Assembly: GCF_001857945.1 (NCBI RefSeq)
Contig: NZ_CP017770.1
Span: 930,001 to 994,000 of the forward strand
Direction: 5' to 3'
Length of the DNA stretch: 64,000 nucleotides
DNA from: Paenibacillus crassostreae
GTDB lineage: Bacteria; Bacillota; Bacilli; Paenibacillales; Paenibacillaceae
How positions within the stretch are numbered: the stretch's first letter is position 1; every line of letters starts with the position of its first letter. Positions 43,154-50,846 of the stretch are shown piece after piece. The notes beneath the pieces were generated by a model. The model was given only the letters and a program-made list of their open reading frames with translations. It ran no database searches and had not been told where the DNA came from. Position numbers and translations under genes: made by a program.

Positions 43154-43906
43154 CTAAAACACCTCCAAAAAGTAATGTTTCCCTACTTCAAATCCTTGTT
43201 TCCTTAACGCTGTGTTAACTATCATTTCAGCAAGCTTAGGCATGTTGTTAGAGGATGATAGATGTGTAAGATAGATTCGTTCCCCTCGACCTTTGATGAG
43301 CCTAGCAAGCGCACTAGCTGTCTGATCATTGCTTAGATGACCTATATCGCTTAGTATCCGAGCCTGTACACTTATTGGATAATTTGACTCGACTACCATG
43401 TCTGGGTCATGGTTTGATTCGATGATGTAGATGTTGCCTTCCATCATGTCGAGCATGTCTGAATCAACGTGCCCTGTGTCCATCACCACACAGCAACGGT
43501 TACCAGTGTCGTCCTCAATCGCATATCCAACAGGTTCGTAGGCATCGTGATGAGTCTTGAATGGGTAAATGTGTACACCTTCGAGTGGGATCATTTCGTA
43601 TTCGCCGTGAGTAGTTGACACTACACGTTGTAAATCATCATCAACACCCGAGATACCTTTCCATTCGCCATCACTGGCATACACTGGAATGCGGTATTTA
43701 TTAGCAAGAGGTAATCCTTTTATATGGTCACCGTGCGCATGGGTCACGAATATGGCTGCTATCTGATCGGCTCGAATACCGACCTCGTTTAATCGCTTCT
43801 CTATTTTCGTCTTAGCAATTCCTGCATCTATCAAGATTGTTGTTTCTCCTGAAGTGAGGGCTATGCAGTTTCCTGAACTACCAGATGCGAGAATATCAAC
43901 TTTCAT
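43154..43906 (-). CDS. MBL-fold metallohydrolase, YycJ/WalJ-like
   Basis: A 250-aa metallo-beta-lactamase-fold protein. The zinc motif THAHGDHIKG (about residues 55-64), SSGNCIAL near the N-terminus, DTGHVDSDML and the C-terminal LTHLSSSNN place it close to YycJ/WalJ nucleases. Phage versions sit in replication modules and may be DNA-processing nucleases; the substrate is not known. It overlaps the preceding gene by four bases. Confidence 0.8.
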   Translation of the reverse strand: MKVDILASGSSGNCIALTSGETTILIDAGIAKTKIEKRLNEVGIRADQIAAIFVTHAHGDHIKGLPLANKYRIPVYASDGEWKGISGVDDDLQRVVSTTHGEYEMIPLEGVHIYPFKTHHDAYEPVGYAIEDDTGNRCCVVMDTGHVDSDMLDMMEGNIYIIESNHDPDMVVESNYPISVQARILSDIGHLSNDQTASALARLIKGRGERIYLTHLSSSNNMPKLAEMIVNTALRKQGFEVGKHYFLEVF

Positions 43907-44397
43907 AATCTCTCTCGCTCTTCTCTCCGATCGTTATCCGCAAGCATCATGGCGAAATTTGCGATGTTCGCACATCTGCGTCTAAATTCAGAATGTGAAG
44001 TGCGTTTCATCAACTTCCTGAAGTTTTTTTCAAGCTCATTTCTGAGGTATTGATAAGTGTAATTCTCCCAACCACCTTTGTGGACATTTGCTTTAAGCTG
44101 TTTCTCCATCTCCTCGGAGAACTCCGCAATCTCTGTTCGTACCTCACCCAATTTGAGACCATATCTATTTCCTATAGATTCAATGAATTCAGTTCCTACC
44201 GTTGCAGGAATCACTTTAGCGAAGAGAGCAACCTCATCCCCGAGTTCATAAACTTGGACGCAATCTCTATCGAAACTACGACGGAGGGCAATCAGGCCCT
44301 CCGCTTCATTCCGATGTGTTTCAAGCCGTACATCATTTTCAAAGCTCATCTTTGCCTCTTCCAAAAAATCAAGATGACGTTTAGTTATTTCTTTCAT
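43903..44397 (-). CDS. Phage protein of unknown function
   Basis: A 164-aa helical, charged protein starting at the ATG at 44397 (GAGGGAG eight bases upstream), which overlaps the previous stop as ATGA. Arg/Lys-rich C-terminal helices (KNFRKLMKRTSHSEFRRR) could bind nucleic acid. No family recognised. Confidence 0.55.
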   Translation of the reverse strand: MKEITKRHLDFLEEAKMSFENDVRLETHRNEAEGLIALRRSFDRDCVQVYELGDEVALFAKVIPATVGTEFIESIGNRYGLKLGEVRTEIAEFSEEMEKQLKANVHKGGWENYTYQYLRNELEKNFRKLMKRTSHSEFRRRCANIANFAMMLADNDRREERERL

Positions 44398-44606
44398 ATC
44401 GCACGCTCCCTCTTCGTTTTCTCCTGCCATTCCTTATCAAACGAACACTTCTTTGCCGACCATTCATAGTGCCTACGACCAACTACAAAGGATACATACT
44501 TGCATGTAGACTCTTCGTAATACACGCCATTTAATGGTTTTGCTGGATTCAGGTCTTCACTTCCGAATAAGTCGAGTTGTTCGAAGTCGCCTTCTTTTTC
44601 TTCCAC
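44394..44606 (-). CDS. Small phage protein, LFG-type motif
   Basis: A 70-aa protein starting at a GTG (44606) with GGGAGG nine bases upstream. It contains EQLDLFGSEDL, a short acidic hydrophobic stretch, and a later WSAKKCSFDKEW segment. The frame is open to 44699. Its 5' end overlaps the neighbouring zinc-finger gene by 58 bases in another frame. Confidence 0.45.
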   Translation of the reverse strand: MEEKEGDFEQLDLFGSEDLNPAKPLNGVYYEESTCKYVSFVVGRRHYEWSAKKCSFDKEWQEKTKRERAI

Positions 44607-44746
44607 GTCCGTTGCCCTCCCAACCCTTTGAAGCATTGAGGGCATACCCGCATGTGGCGGATATACTCCTCTTTGTCTTTGTTGATTTCGTTCCCACATA
44701 TCTCGCAGTCAGGACAGCGAACATATATTTCGACTGATATGACCAT
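44549..44746 (-). CDS. Small zinc-finger phage protein
   Basis: A 65-aa basic protein with two CxxC-type pairs: CPDCEICG and CPQC (VRCPDCEICGNEI, MRVCPQCFKGL), consistent with a zinc ribbon, and a Lys-rich end. It starts directly at the recT stop. The overlapping gene at 44394-44606 is in a different frame. Confidence 0.55.
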   Translation of the reverse strand: MVISVEIYVRCPDCEICGNEINKDKEEYIRHMRVCPQCFKGLGGQRTWKKKKATSNNSTYSEVKT

Positions 44747-45672
44747 TACAATGGAAGTTCGTCGTCGGAGTTGGATTGCTTTTGTTGGATCTCCATTTCG
44801 ATGATTTTGAGAAGGCCCTTTTTCTGACCGAGTGTAGGCATCGTGCCTTCTTTTAAATCCTTAATGTTTTTAAGCATATATGAGAGCCTACCGTCTGGAG
44901 TTGTTACCCCAAGCTTTTCAAGAGCCTCGGTTATCTGACCGTTAACGCGTTGAGATTCAGTGAGCGGAGCAATTGGTTCTGCAGGTCTTTGATCCGTGTT
45001 ATCATCTTGTTGCGATACATCTATAACCTCAACCTCGGGACCGACCTCACGGCGTTCATATGGAGCCGGTGATGAATTTTGATTATTCGAACCGAACTCA
45101 TCTTCGGATACCTCAATTCCATACTGTCGTTTAAATGCTCGTTTGATTGCATGCTTTACAATCATGTCGTCGAAGTAGTCCTTCCACATCTGACCGTTGC
45201 GACCTTTTACCAAGTGATCCACTTGATCAGAAGTGATGATGACTGCAATATTCGGAGCATTTTCGCGATAAGCTACGCAATAAGCACCTACCGTCTTCCC
45301 ACGCTGCATAGATACAATCCGGTGTTTTGGTTCGCCAGTTACCATATCAATCTCGAATTCATCCTCTTCCTTAACCTCAGAAGCAATGAAACCTTTATAC
45401 TGTTCATGCTTTTTAGCTAGAGCGACGATGCCCTCGACAGCAATTTGCATGCTCATTACAGGACCATCTTTACCGTTGTATACGATACAGAAGATTTGAT
45501 TAAGGAAAGGATCAAGCCCTGTTCTAACACAAGTCTGCATGAAGAGAGAGAACTGTTCGTTGCTTGTACCTTTTGCAATAGTGGACTTCAAAGTATCTAA
45601 ATGTTTCTGAGTAAAGTTACCGACAACAACTTCTTCGTTGATTGCTTGAATCTGTGTATTTGTTTTAGTCAT
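44746..45672 (-). CDS. recT: RecT single-strand annealing protein
   Basis: A 308-aa RecT/Bet-family recombinase that anneals complementary single strands during phage recombination. The core (about 20-200) carries the family blocks FSLFMQTCVRTGLDPFLNQIF, MSMQIAVEGIVALAKKH and MWKDYFDDMIVKHAIKRAF. The C-terminus is acidic and ends DDELPL, reminiscent of SSB tails. No 5'-3' exonuclease partner gene is adjacent; an SbcC-like ATPase is upstream instead. Confidence 0.88.
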   Translation of the reverse strand: MTKTNTQIQAINEEVVVGNFTQKHLDTLKSTIAKGTSNEQFSLFMQTCVRTGLDPFLNQIFCIVYNGKDGPVMSMQIAVEGIVALAKKHEQYKGFIASEVKEEDEFEIDMVTGEPKHRIVSMQRGKTVGAYCVAYRENAPNIAVIITSDQVDHLVKGRNGQMWKDYFDDMIVKHAIKRAFKRQYGIEVSEDEFGSNNQNSSPAPYERREVGPEVEVIDVSQQDDNTDQRPAEPIAPLTESQRVNGQITEALEKLGVTTPDGRLSYMLKNIKDLKEGTMPTLGQKKGLLKIIEMEIQQKQSNSDDELPL

Positions 45673-45687
45673 TTGAATGATTGCCTC

Positions 45688-45840
45688 CTATAAATGAATG
45701 ATTTTAGTAGAGCTGGTAAAGCGGTGTACCAGATGAAGCTCGTCCGTTGGCGACTTACATACTAGCCAGTTATCAGGATTGAATCCTGCGTCCTTGATTA
45801 CCATCTTTTGGCGGAGTGTTGGGTTTTTACCGTTCTTCAT
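45688..45840 (-). CDS. DUF6906-like small phage protein
   Basis: A 50-aa basic protein (MKNGKNPTLRQKMVIKDAGF, ending with VHRFTSSTKII) typical of a widespread small phage family of unknown function. The start overlaps the previous stop (ATGA at 45837-45840). Confidence 0.7.
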   Translation of the reverse strand: MKNGKNPTLRQKMVIKDAGFNPDNWLVCKSPTDELHLVHRFTSSTKIIHL

Positions 45841-46196
45841 ATGAATTCCAGCGGAACATTCGTTTGAGCACAATATTCCATCCCTTCTATAAGAAGTTCC
45901 GCCTGAGCCTTGTCGTAGTCATCAGGTGCGTTCCAATTCGCGATAATTTCTTTCAACCTCGGAGCAATTGAGCGACACTGATCAGGAGTCAGTCCACCGT
46001 CACAGTCAGAGTGATTCAGCAATGGAACAACTGGATCAGTAACCCAATCCCAACCGATCCCTGAGTTGTCAGTTAACGAAGCGAATCCTGACATCTTATC
46101 GAGATCGATCCCGATAGTTTCCGCAACCCTTACTCTAAATCTGTAGAAACCACTGTAACTCCAATGTGCACCACCCTTGTTGAAATCAAGTCCCAT
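45837..46196 (-). CDS. Phage protein of unknown function
   Basis: A 119-aa acidic protein with conserved-looking blocks GGAHWSYSGFYRFRVRVAETIG and NHSDCDGGLTPDQC, known from uncharacterised early phage proteins. No enzymatic motif. Coupled by ATGA to the downstream gene. Confidence 0.6.
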   Translation of the reverse strand: MGLDFNKGGAHWSYSGFYRFRVRVAETIGIDLDKMSGFASLTDNSGIGWDWVTDPVVPLLNHSDCDGGLTPDQCRSIAPRLKEIIANWNAPDDYDKAQAELLIEGMEYCAQTNVPLEFI

Positions 46197-46198
46197 AC

Positions 46199-46450
46199 CT
46201 AATTACCTCCCTGTGCATAGAACTTTTGAAATACCGGGGACTTTCTACGCTCTTTGCGGGATAAGATGGTACCGAACTCTTTCTTGATTGCAGTCGATAC
46301 AGCAGATAATCCTAGTTTCCCAGGTACATACTTTTTCTTGTCCGACTTCTCACGTTTGAACTGTCTACGAGACTTAAGGATTGCAAAGTCATAAGCGGCA
46401 CCGGCTTGTAATGCGGCAGTAAGTGAGTACTTTTTAATGTTATTTTTCAT
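46199..46450 (-). CDS. Small basic phage protein of unknown function
   Basis: An 83-aa highly basic protein (KSRRQFKREKSDKKKYVPGK, RKERRKSPVF), likely nucleic-acid binding. Its start overlaps the end of the small membrane protein gene by four bases. Confidence 0.5.
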   Translation of the reverse strand: MKNNIKKYSLTAALQAGAAYDFAILKSRRQFKREKSDKKKYVPGKLGLSAVSTAIKKEFGTILSRKERRKSPVFQKFYAQGGN

Positions 46451-46638
46451 GGGTTAATTCCTCCTAATAGGTCTGTTGTTTGTTCTAAGGCTCTGAAAAG
46501 GAAAGATAACGCGGTAATAAAAAAACTAATTGCAATGATGGTTTTTACCGGTTTGTATTTGTTTAAGAGAAACATAATTAGAAGAGCACCCCAGAAGATG
46601 AAGAAGAACGTGTTAGCGATAAGGGATAAATTTTTCAT
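46447..46638 (-). CDS. Small phage membrane protein
   Basis: A 63-aa protein with two hydrophobic helices (about 7-25 and 32-52), no known family. The start codon overlaps the stop of the SbcC-like gene (TAATG), so it is translated by coupling. Possible roles in lysogeny or exclusion are speculative. Confidence 0.55.
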   Translation of the reverse strand: MKNLSLIANTFFFIFWGALLIMFLLNKYKPVKTIIAISFFITALSFLFRALEQTTDLLGGINP

Positions 46639-48215
46639 TAGGCAACGACCTCCGATTCTATTTTCAGTTCCTGATCTGCTACAGCTCGTCCGGTAATTAG
46701 CTGACCATATACCGCAACTTTGCCTGTGTATTCTCCGATAGAGTCGATGAATGTAGGGACTATGAGTTCTGATTGCTTGAAGAAAAATTCTGAGAGTTCC
46801 AATCCTGCGCCGACTCGCTGTCCAGTTGACAGTTGCACATAGTCTTTGTTGTTGCTTTGGATAGAGAAATCAGGTTCATATTCTCCTGTTGTCTTAACGT
46901 GCTTGAAGAGTCGGATCTTGAGTGTTGTGAATAGTGACTGAACCTTATCTGCTTGTAGTTCTGCTTCTTTTGCTCGGTATGACTTGATAGCATCTAGGAT
47001 GAAGACCGACTCTTTCAAGCTTGCTAGCGTGTCTGCTTCGTCTGCTTTTGCCTTGTCTACATCAGCTTGCAGGCGTTCACGTTCAGTCTCATTTCTGATT
47101 GCGGCTAGGACTGGATCAAGCTGATCCTCAAGCACTCTCACCTGAGCCTGTTGTTCTGACATATCAACGACTACTATTTCGGCAAGTTCAGTTTCAAGTT
47201 CCGTTCGTTTGTCTATGAGAACCTGATGGTCTGCCCTAGCCTTATCAACGCGCTGCTGTTTATCCGATTTAGTAGCCTCTATCGCTTCGGCATTTAAAGG
47301 TTGTTTACATGTGCGGCAATTTTCCTCGATTGTCTCGCCATGAAGTATTAAGAATTTATCCTTACTGCGCTTGATGCTATCTGACTGGTCTGTTATCCGA
47401 CACACTAATTCAATCCGTTTGTTATTGATTCGATGAGCATCAGCCACACCGCCATCAATCTCAGCGATCTTTTCACGAAGTGCGGATTCCTGAGTCTTCA
47501 ATGCTTCTATATCAGAACCGCTTGCTGGATACCTTTGAAGTTGCTCTACTAATGTCTTAGTCCGACTTTGTGCCGCAATGGATTGCTTCTCCAACTTCGA
47601 CTTCTGCCCGCCAGTACCACCGTGGATCTTCTGCAGATCATCTAATGAATGCTTCTTTGTTAATTCTGCTAGCTTCACAGCTTGTGGATTATGCTTAATG
47701 TCTTTGGTTTTCTGATCAGCAGATGTTCTGGACATTTCCGCAAACACTTCTGACTTGGCAGGCGGAGTGGAATACTTTAGAATCTGTTCCCGCTGTTTAG
47801 TCCAGTGTTGAGTGAAGAAATAGACTGGATTATATAATGAAAGGAATTCGTCTTTATCGAACAGGCTTGCTACCGCTTCTTCGAATTCTTTGGCTTTAGC
47901 TGGCACATCGTTTAAAAAGAAAACATTCGTTCCTTTGGCGTTGATTTCTCTAGCGAATTTCAACTCTGCATCATCTACTGACATCAGGAGGGACACGTGC
48001 ACACGGTCGTATTCATAGGTAGTTGGAGTTGGGTTGTACTTACTTCCATATAGATCAACACCATACAAGGTCCATACTGGAGCAGTACCGAGAGAAGTCT
48101 TGCCCTCACCGTTCATGCCTGAGAATGCTGTGATATCTCCATAAGTGACTGTCTCAGATGGAAGCCCTGCAAAGTTCTCAACCTCTAACCTGATAAACCT
48201 TACTTGCTTTGCCAT
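46638..48215 (-). CDS. SbcC/Rad50-like ATPase
   Basis: A 525-aa SMC-type ATPase. Walker A is SGMNGEGKTSLG (about residues 32-43), the coiled-coil arms (about 170-440) carry a zinc hook CRTCKQPL (about 298-305), and the C-terminal lobe has LSTGQR signature and VPTFIDSIGEYTG. It is about half the length of bacterial SbcC, with short arms. It lies upstream of RecT; no SbcD-type nuclease is adjacent. Probable role: DNA end processing or tethering in phage recombination. Confidence 0.8.
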   Translation of the reverse strand: MAKQVRFIRLEVENFAGLPSETVTYGDITAFSGMNGEGKTSLGTAPVWTLYGVDLYGSKYNPTPTTYEYDRVHVSLLMSVDDAELKFAREINAKGTNVFFLNDVPAKAKEFEEAVASLFDKDEFLSLYNPVYFFTQHWTKQREQILKYSTPPAKSEVFAEMSRTSADQKTKDIKHNPQAVKLAELTKKHSLDDLQKIHGGTGGQKSKLEKQSIAAQSRTKTLVEQLQRYPASGSDIEALKTQESALREKIAEIDGGVADAHRINNKRIELVCRITDQSDSIKRSKDKFLILHGETIEENCRTCKQPLNAEAIEATKSDKQQRVDKARADHQVLIDKRTELETELAEIVVVDMSEQQAQVRVLEDQLDPVLAAIRNETERERLQADVDKAKADEADTLASLKESVFILDAIKSYRAKEAELQADKVQSLFTTLKIRLFKHVKTTGEYEPDFSIQSNNKDYVQLSTGQRVGAGLELSEFFFKQSELIVPTFIDSIGEYTGKVAVYGQLITGRAVADQELKIESEVVA

Positions 48216-48273
48216 TTGCTATCCTCGCTTTCTGTGATATGATCGATTCAGATATTTTCTTATTGACCACTCT

Positions 48274-48654
48274 CTATTGGGTGGCTTTTTTTGTGCTTAC
48301 AGTGACACCTACTAATCCCAAACTGATAAGGATACAATCATCAACCAGTGACATATTTTCGGGTGATAGTGTTCCGATGTAATATCCGAGCCTTTTCTTA
48401 TCAATCGTGCGAGGCTGTTCAAGAAGGACAACTGAATTTTTCTTAATCCCAGCTAACTCTTGTTCGAGTGTGACCCGTGCATGTGTTGGGAGATATTTTT
48501 TTTGTGCATCTGTGATCGGTGCGACGATTACTGTCGGTGAATACCTATTGCCTTCGTTATTTTGGATGATCAGTACAGGTCGATGACCAGCTTGTTCACT
48601 ACCGATTCCTTTACCAAGATCAGTCCAGTAAATTTGACCTCTGAGTATTGGCAT
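48274..48654 (-). CDS. MazF/PemK-like endoribonuclease
   Basis: A 126-aa type II toxin-family protein. RGQIYWTDLGKG, RPVLIIQNNEGN and TVIVAPITDAQKK match MazF, an mRNA interferase; conserved Arg and Thr/Ser positions are kept. I start it at the ATG at 48654 (AAAGGAG upstream) rather than the frame start at 48714. No MazE-type antitoxin is adjacent; the preceding 91-aa gene is a helical protein of unknown type. Confidence 0.8.
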   Translation of the reverse strand: MPILRGQIYWTDLGKGIGSEQAGHRPVLIIQNNEGNRYSPTVIVAPITDAQKKYLPTHARVTLEQELAGIKKNSVVLLEQPRTIDKKRLGYYIGTLSPENMSLVDDCILISLGLVGVTVSTKKATQ

Positions 48655-48667
48655 GTGTGGCTCCTTT

Positions 48668-48943
48668 CTATAGTTCAGCGAGTTCTTGTTCGAGCAATGC
48701 GATCTGTTCGTCAATTACGACTAAGATAGCTTTAGTCATCGCCTGCACAACTCGCTTGTTTACGCATGCTTCAGAACCAAACCACCTAAACTTTGAACCG
48801 ATAACACTTCCGTCGACAGTAATTCCATTCACATCGTGAATGGATATATTGTGCTTTCTTGACTCCAAAGCCTTTATCTCCTTAGTGATATCCCGTGCCT
48901 TATCCACACGATTTCCCATGTACTCAAGTGTTTTAATATCCAT
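48668..48943 (-). CDS. Small helical phage protein, possible partner of the MazF-like gene
   Basis: A 91-aa protein starting at 48943 behind GAGGAGGG. It begins DIKTLEYMGNRVDKARDITKE and ends with a helix IDEQIALLEQELAEL. It ends 13 bases before the MazF start, so the genes are co-translated. A toxin-neutralising role is speculation; no antitoxin family is recognised. Confidence 0.5.
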   Translation of the reverse strand: MDIKTLEYMGNRVDKARDITKEIKALESRKHNISIHDVNGITVDGSVIGSKFRWFGSEACVNKRVVQAMTKAILVVIDEQIALLEQELAEL

Positions 48944-49013
48944 GATTCCCTCCTCATTCCGCTTGAATTTGGGCTTAAATCCCCGATTTTGGCAAAAAAA
49001 TAATAGGACTACG

Positions 49014-49298
49014 TTAAAACGGCTTATACTCCCCGCGGTAATTCGTGTTAGATACAGGAGTTGGTTCGGTCTCGTCATGCTCAACGATCTCCTTATAATC
49101 CACGATAACCGGGCAGTTCTCGATGCTGGATATCAGGTTGTTGTTTTCATCAAAGATTACATATTCGGAATGAACACGATCCTCGAAAGTCGCTCCAACC
49201 TGTGCAATCTCGATTACTTCACGACCGCCTATTTCAGTACCAACTTCGAAGGTTCTAGTTGGATTAGATACGACTGTTAGCTTTTGAATGATTTGCAT
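49014..49298 (-). CDS. Phage protein of unknown function
   Basis: A 94-aa beta-rich protein (MQIIQKLTVVSNPTRTFEVG...). The ATG at 49298 follows GGAGGT by ten bases; a GTG at 49310 is in frame but sits too close to the site. Function unknown. Confidence 0.55.
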   Translation of the reverse strand: MQIIQKLTVVSNPTRTFEVGTEIGGREVIEIAQVGATFEDRVHSEYVIFDENNNLISSIENCPVIVDYKEIVEHDETEPTPVSNTNYRGEYKPF

Positions 49299-49331
49299 TT
49301 GCTTGTTCACCTCCCTCCGCGTAAACGATAC

Positions 49332-49442
49332 TTATTTCCCATGCCTTGCCCACTTCTTGCTTGTCCGATCTGCTAGATACTGCAATGCTGACATTCGCTC
49401 TCCAGATGTGAGAGCTAACCAAGTTCTTGCTTTAATGATCAT
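49332..49442 (-). CDS. 36-residue basic phage protein
   Basis: A short gene with GGAGG exactly eight bases before its ATG: MIIKARTWLALTSGERMSAL, then QYLADRTSKKWARHGK and stop. Strong ribosome site and close packing between two early genes support it. No function. Confidence 0.55.
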   Translation of the reverse strand: MIIKARTWLALTSGERMSALQYLADRTSKKWARHGK

Positions 49443-49460
49443 GTTTTTTTCCTCCTTCTA

Positions 49461-50177
49461 TTAAATGAATGATATCTGCAAGTTCTTATCTTCTATCTCC
49501 CTCATCAAGTTATTAGGTGGAGTCCAACGCGGTACATATTGCAATCCGGACTCATAATCCTTGTTCAGGGTGTTGTTATAGGAGTTAATCCCGAAATACT
49601 CCTGGTAGTCATTCCAAAGTGCCGAATAAACACTACTGCGAATGCTACTGTTTCGGTATGCAGCTGACCCTTTACCGCCAAGAAGTTTCACAACCCTCGC
49701 ATTACCTAATTTTTTCAGTTCCCGTTGTTGGCCATAATCAATGGTCGTCTTATTCTCGAGTTTTTCAACCCTGTCTTCAAATGCCTGAGTACGCTTGTCC
49801 AACGTGAATATCGCTTGTAATTCTGGACTTAACCCAACCAAGTTAACTACTTGATTTAATCGTTTCTCCATTTCTTCGAACTCGGTTACGTATGTTGCTG
49901 TAAAGAGGACTCCTTTTTCTCCTGTCATCTTGTTAGCTACCATGTCGCAACCTTTCTTAGTAAGTAGAAAGTGACGGTATGACTTACCTGTTCCAGCTTC
50001 ATAGCTACTTTCAATGAAGAAATGGTCAGAACGCAGATTTGCGTTTTGATCTAAAACGGCTTTGTATCCATCGATATCTCGGATGAGATCCGTATGTCTC
50101 TTCCCTGTCATCTCAGCCACTTCCCGACTGTCTACCAGTAACCGTCCACCTTGATTAATAACTAGTAGTTGATTCAT
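49461..50177 (-). CDS. Phage regulator, Rha/ORF6C type
   Basis: A 238-aa protein with an N-terminal Rha domain (about 8-95; VDSREVAEMTGKRHTDLIRDIDGY, SYRHFLLTKKGCDMV) and a C-terminal ORF6C-like domain (about 150-210). Proteins of this type act as antirepressors or early regulators in temperate phages. It is near the start of the leftward early operon, in position to counter the repressor. Confidence 0.75.
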   Translation of the reverse strand: MNQLLVINQGGRLLVDSREVAEMTGKRHTDLIRDIDGYKAVLDQNANLRSDHFFIESSYEAGTGKSYRHFLLTKKGCDMVANKMTGEKGVLFTATYVTEFEEMEKRLNQVVNLVGLSPELQAIFTLDKRTQAFEDRVEKLENKTTIDYGQQRELKKLGNARVVKLLGGKGSAAYRNSSIRSSVYSALWNDYQEYFGINSYNNTLNKDYESGLQYVPRWTPPNNLMREIEDKNLQISFI

Positions 50178-50190
50178 ATGATTACTCCTC

Positions 50191-50352
50191 TCATATTTGA
50201 TTTTGTAGCTCTTCTACGACTGCCATCATTTCGGTGTTGCCTGACCAGTGAATGCGAGCTCGATTTATAAAGTCTTGCAGTTGCTGTTTAGTGGCTTTAC
50301 GATATAGGCAGTCTTGGAATGCTGCTTGTAGGCAAGTCGCCGCTTTGTTCAT
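50191..50352 (-). CDS. Small phage protein of unknown function
   Basis: A 53-aa helical protein (MNKAATCLQAAFQDCLYRKA...). The ATG at 50352 has AAAGGATG upstream; the frame is open to 50406. It is the second early gene. No motif. Confidence 0.5.
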   Translation of the reverse strand: MNKAATCLQAAFQDCLYRKATKQQLQDFINRARIHWSGNTEMMAVVEELQNQI

Positions 50353-50392
50353 GTTTATCATCCTTTCTAGGGGAGTGTGTATAATAAGATGC

Positions 50393-50626
50393 CTACACGG
50401 ATACAATATTTTTATCTTGTATTTCCGACATCAATAACGTGTTTAAGTCGATACTAAGACATACGGCTAACTTAGATAGAGAATCAACGCTTGGCATATA
50501 TCTTCCGTTTTCGATGTCGGAGATATAATTGCGGGATAATCCAGTCTCTTCAGACAGTTCGTACTGTTTCATCTTTCTTTCTTTTCGCTTTTTCCTGATA
50601 GCTTCACCGAGAAGTTTTTTATCCAT
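50393..50626 (-). CDS. Cro-like helix-turn-helix protein
   Basis: A 77-aa XRE-family DNA-binding protein; the helix-turn-helix is at about residues 18-42 (MKQYELSEETGLSRNYISDIENG). It is the first gene of the leftward early operon, divergent from the repressor, as cro is in lambdoid phages. An AGGAGGAG site precedes the ATG at 50626. One operator-like motif lies within its own 3' end. Confidence 0.8.
   Translation of the reverse strand: MDKKLLGEAIRKKRKERKMKQYELSEETGLSRNYISDIENGRYMPSVDSLSKLAVCLSIDLNTLLMSEIQDKNIVSV
50416..50431. promoter_or_regulatory. Operator-like motif inside the Cro-like gene
   Basis: The 16-mer CTTGTATTTCCGACAT is identical to the consensus of the four copies in the repressor/Cro intergenic region, but lies within the last codons of the Cro-like gene. 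It may bind the same regulator and act as an auxiliary operator or roadblock. Confidence 0.5.
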
Positions 50627-50657
50627 CGTGTTCTCCTCCTTCCTATGCCTGTATTGT

Positions 50658-50802
50658 ATTGTATTTCCGACATAGCAGTAAAGGACCATTTTCCAGTAAA
50701 TTCAAGCATTTCAAAGATAAAAGCACTATAATACTTGTATTTCCGTCTATATCCTTATATTTACTTGTATTTCCGTCATTATTGAACTTGTATTACCGAC
50801 AT
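50658..50802. promoter_or_regulatory. Phage immunity operators between repressor and Cro-like gene
   Basis: Four copies of a 16-bp motif, consensus CTTGTATTTCCGACAT, at 50658, 50734, 50764 and 50787, in the space between divergent regulators. Each has TGT and ACA ends (TGTATTTCCGACA), a partial dyad. A TATAAT is at 50727-50732. Confidence 0.7.
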
Positions 50803-50846
50803 AGCAAGGATAGAATAAGGTGAATCCATTGTGAAGGAGTTTCTTT

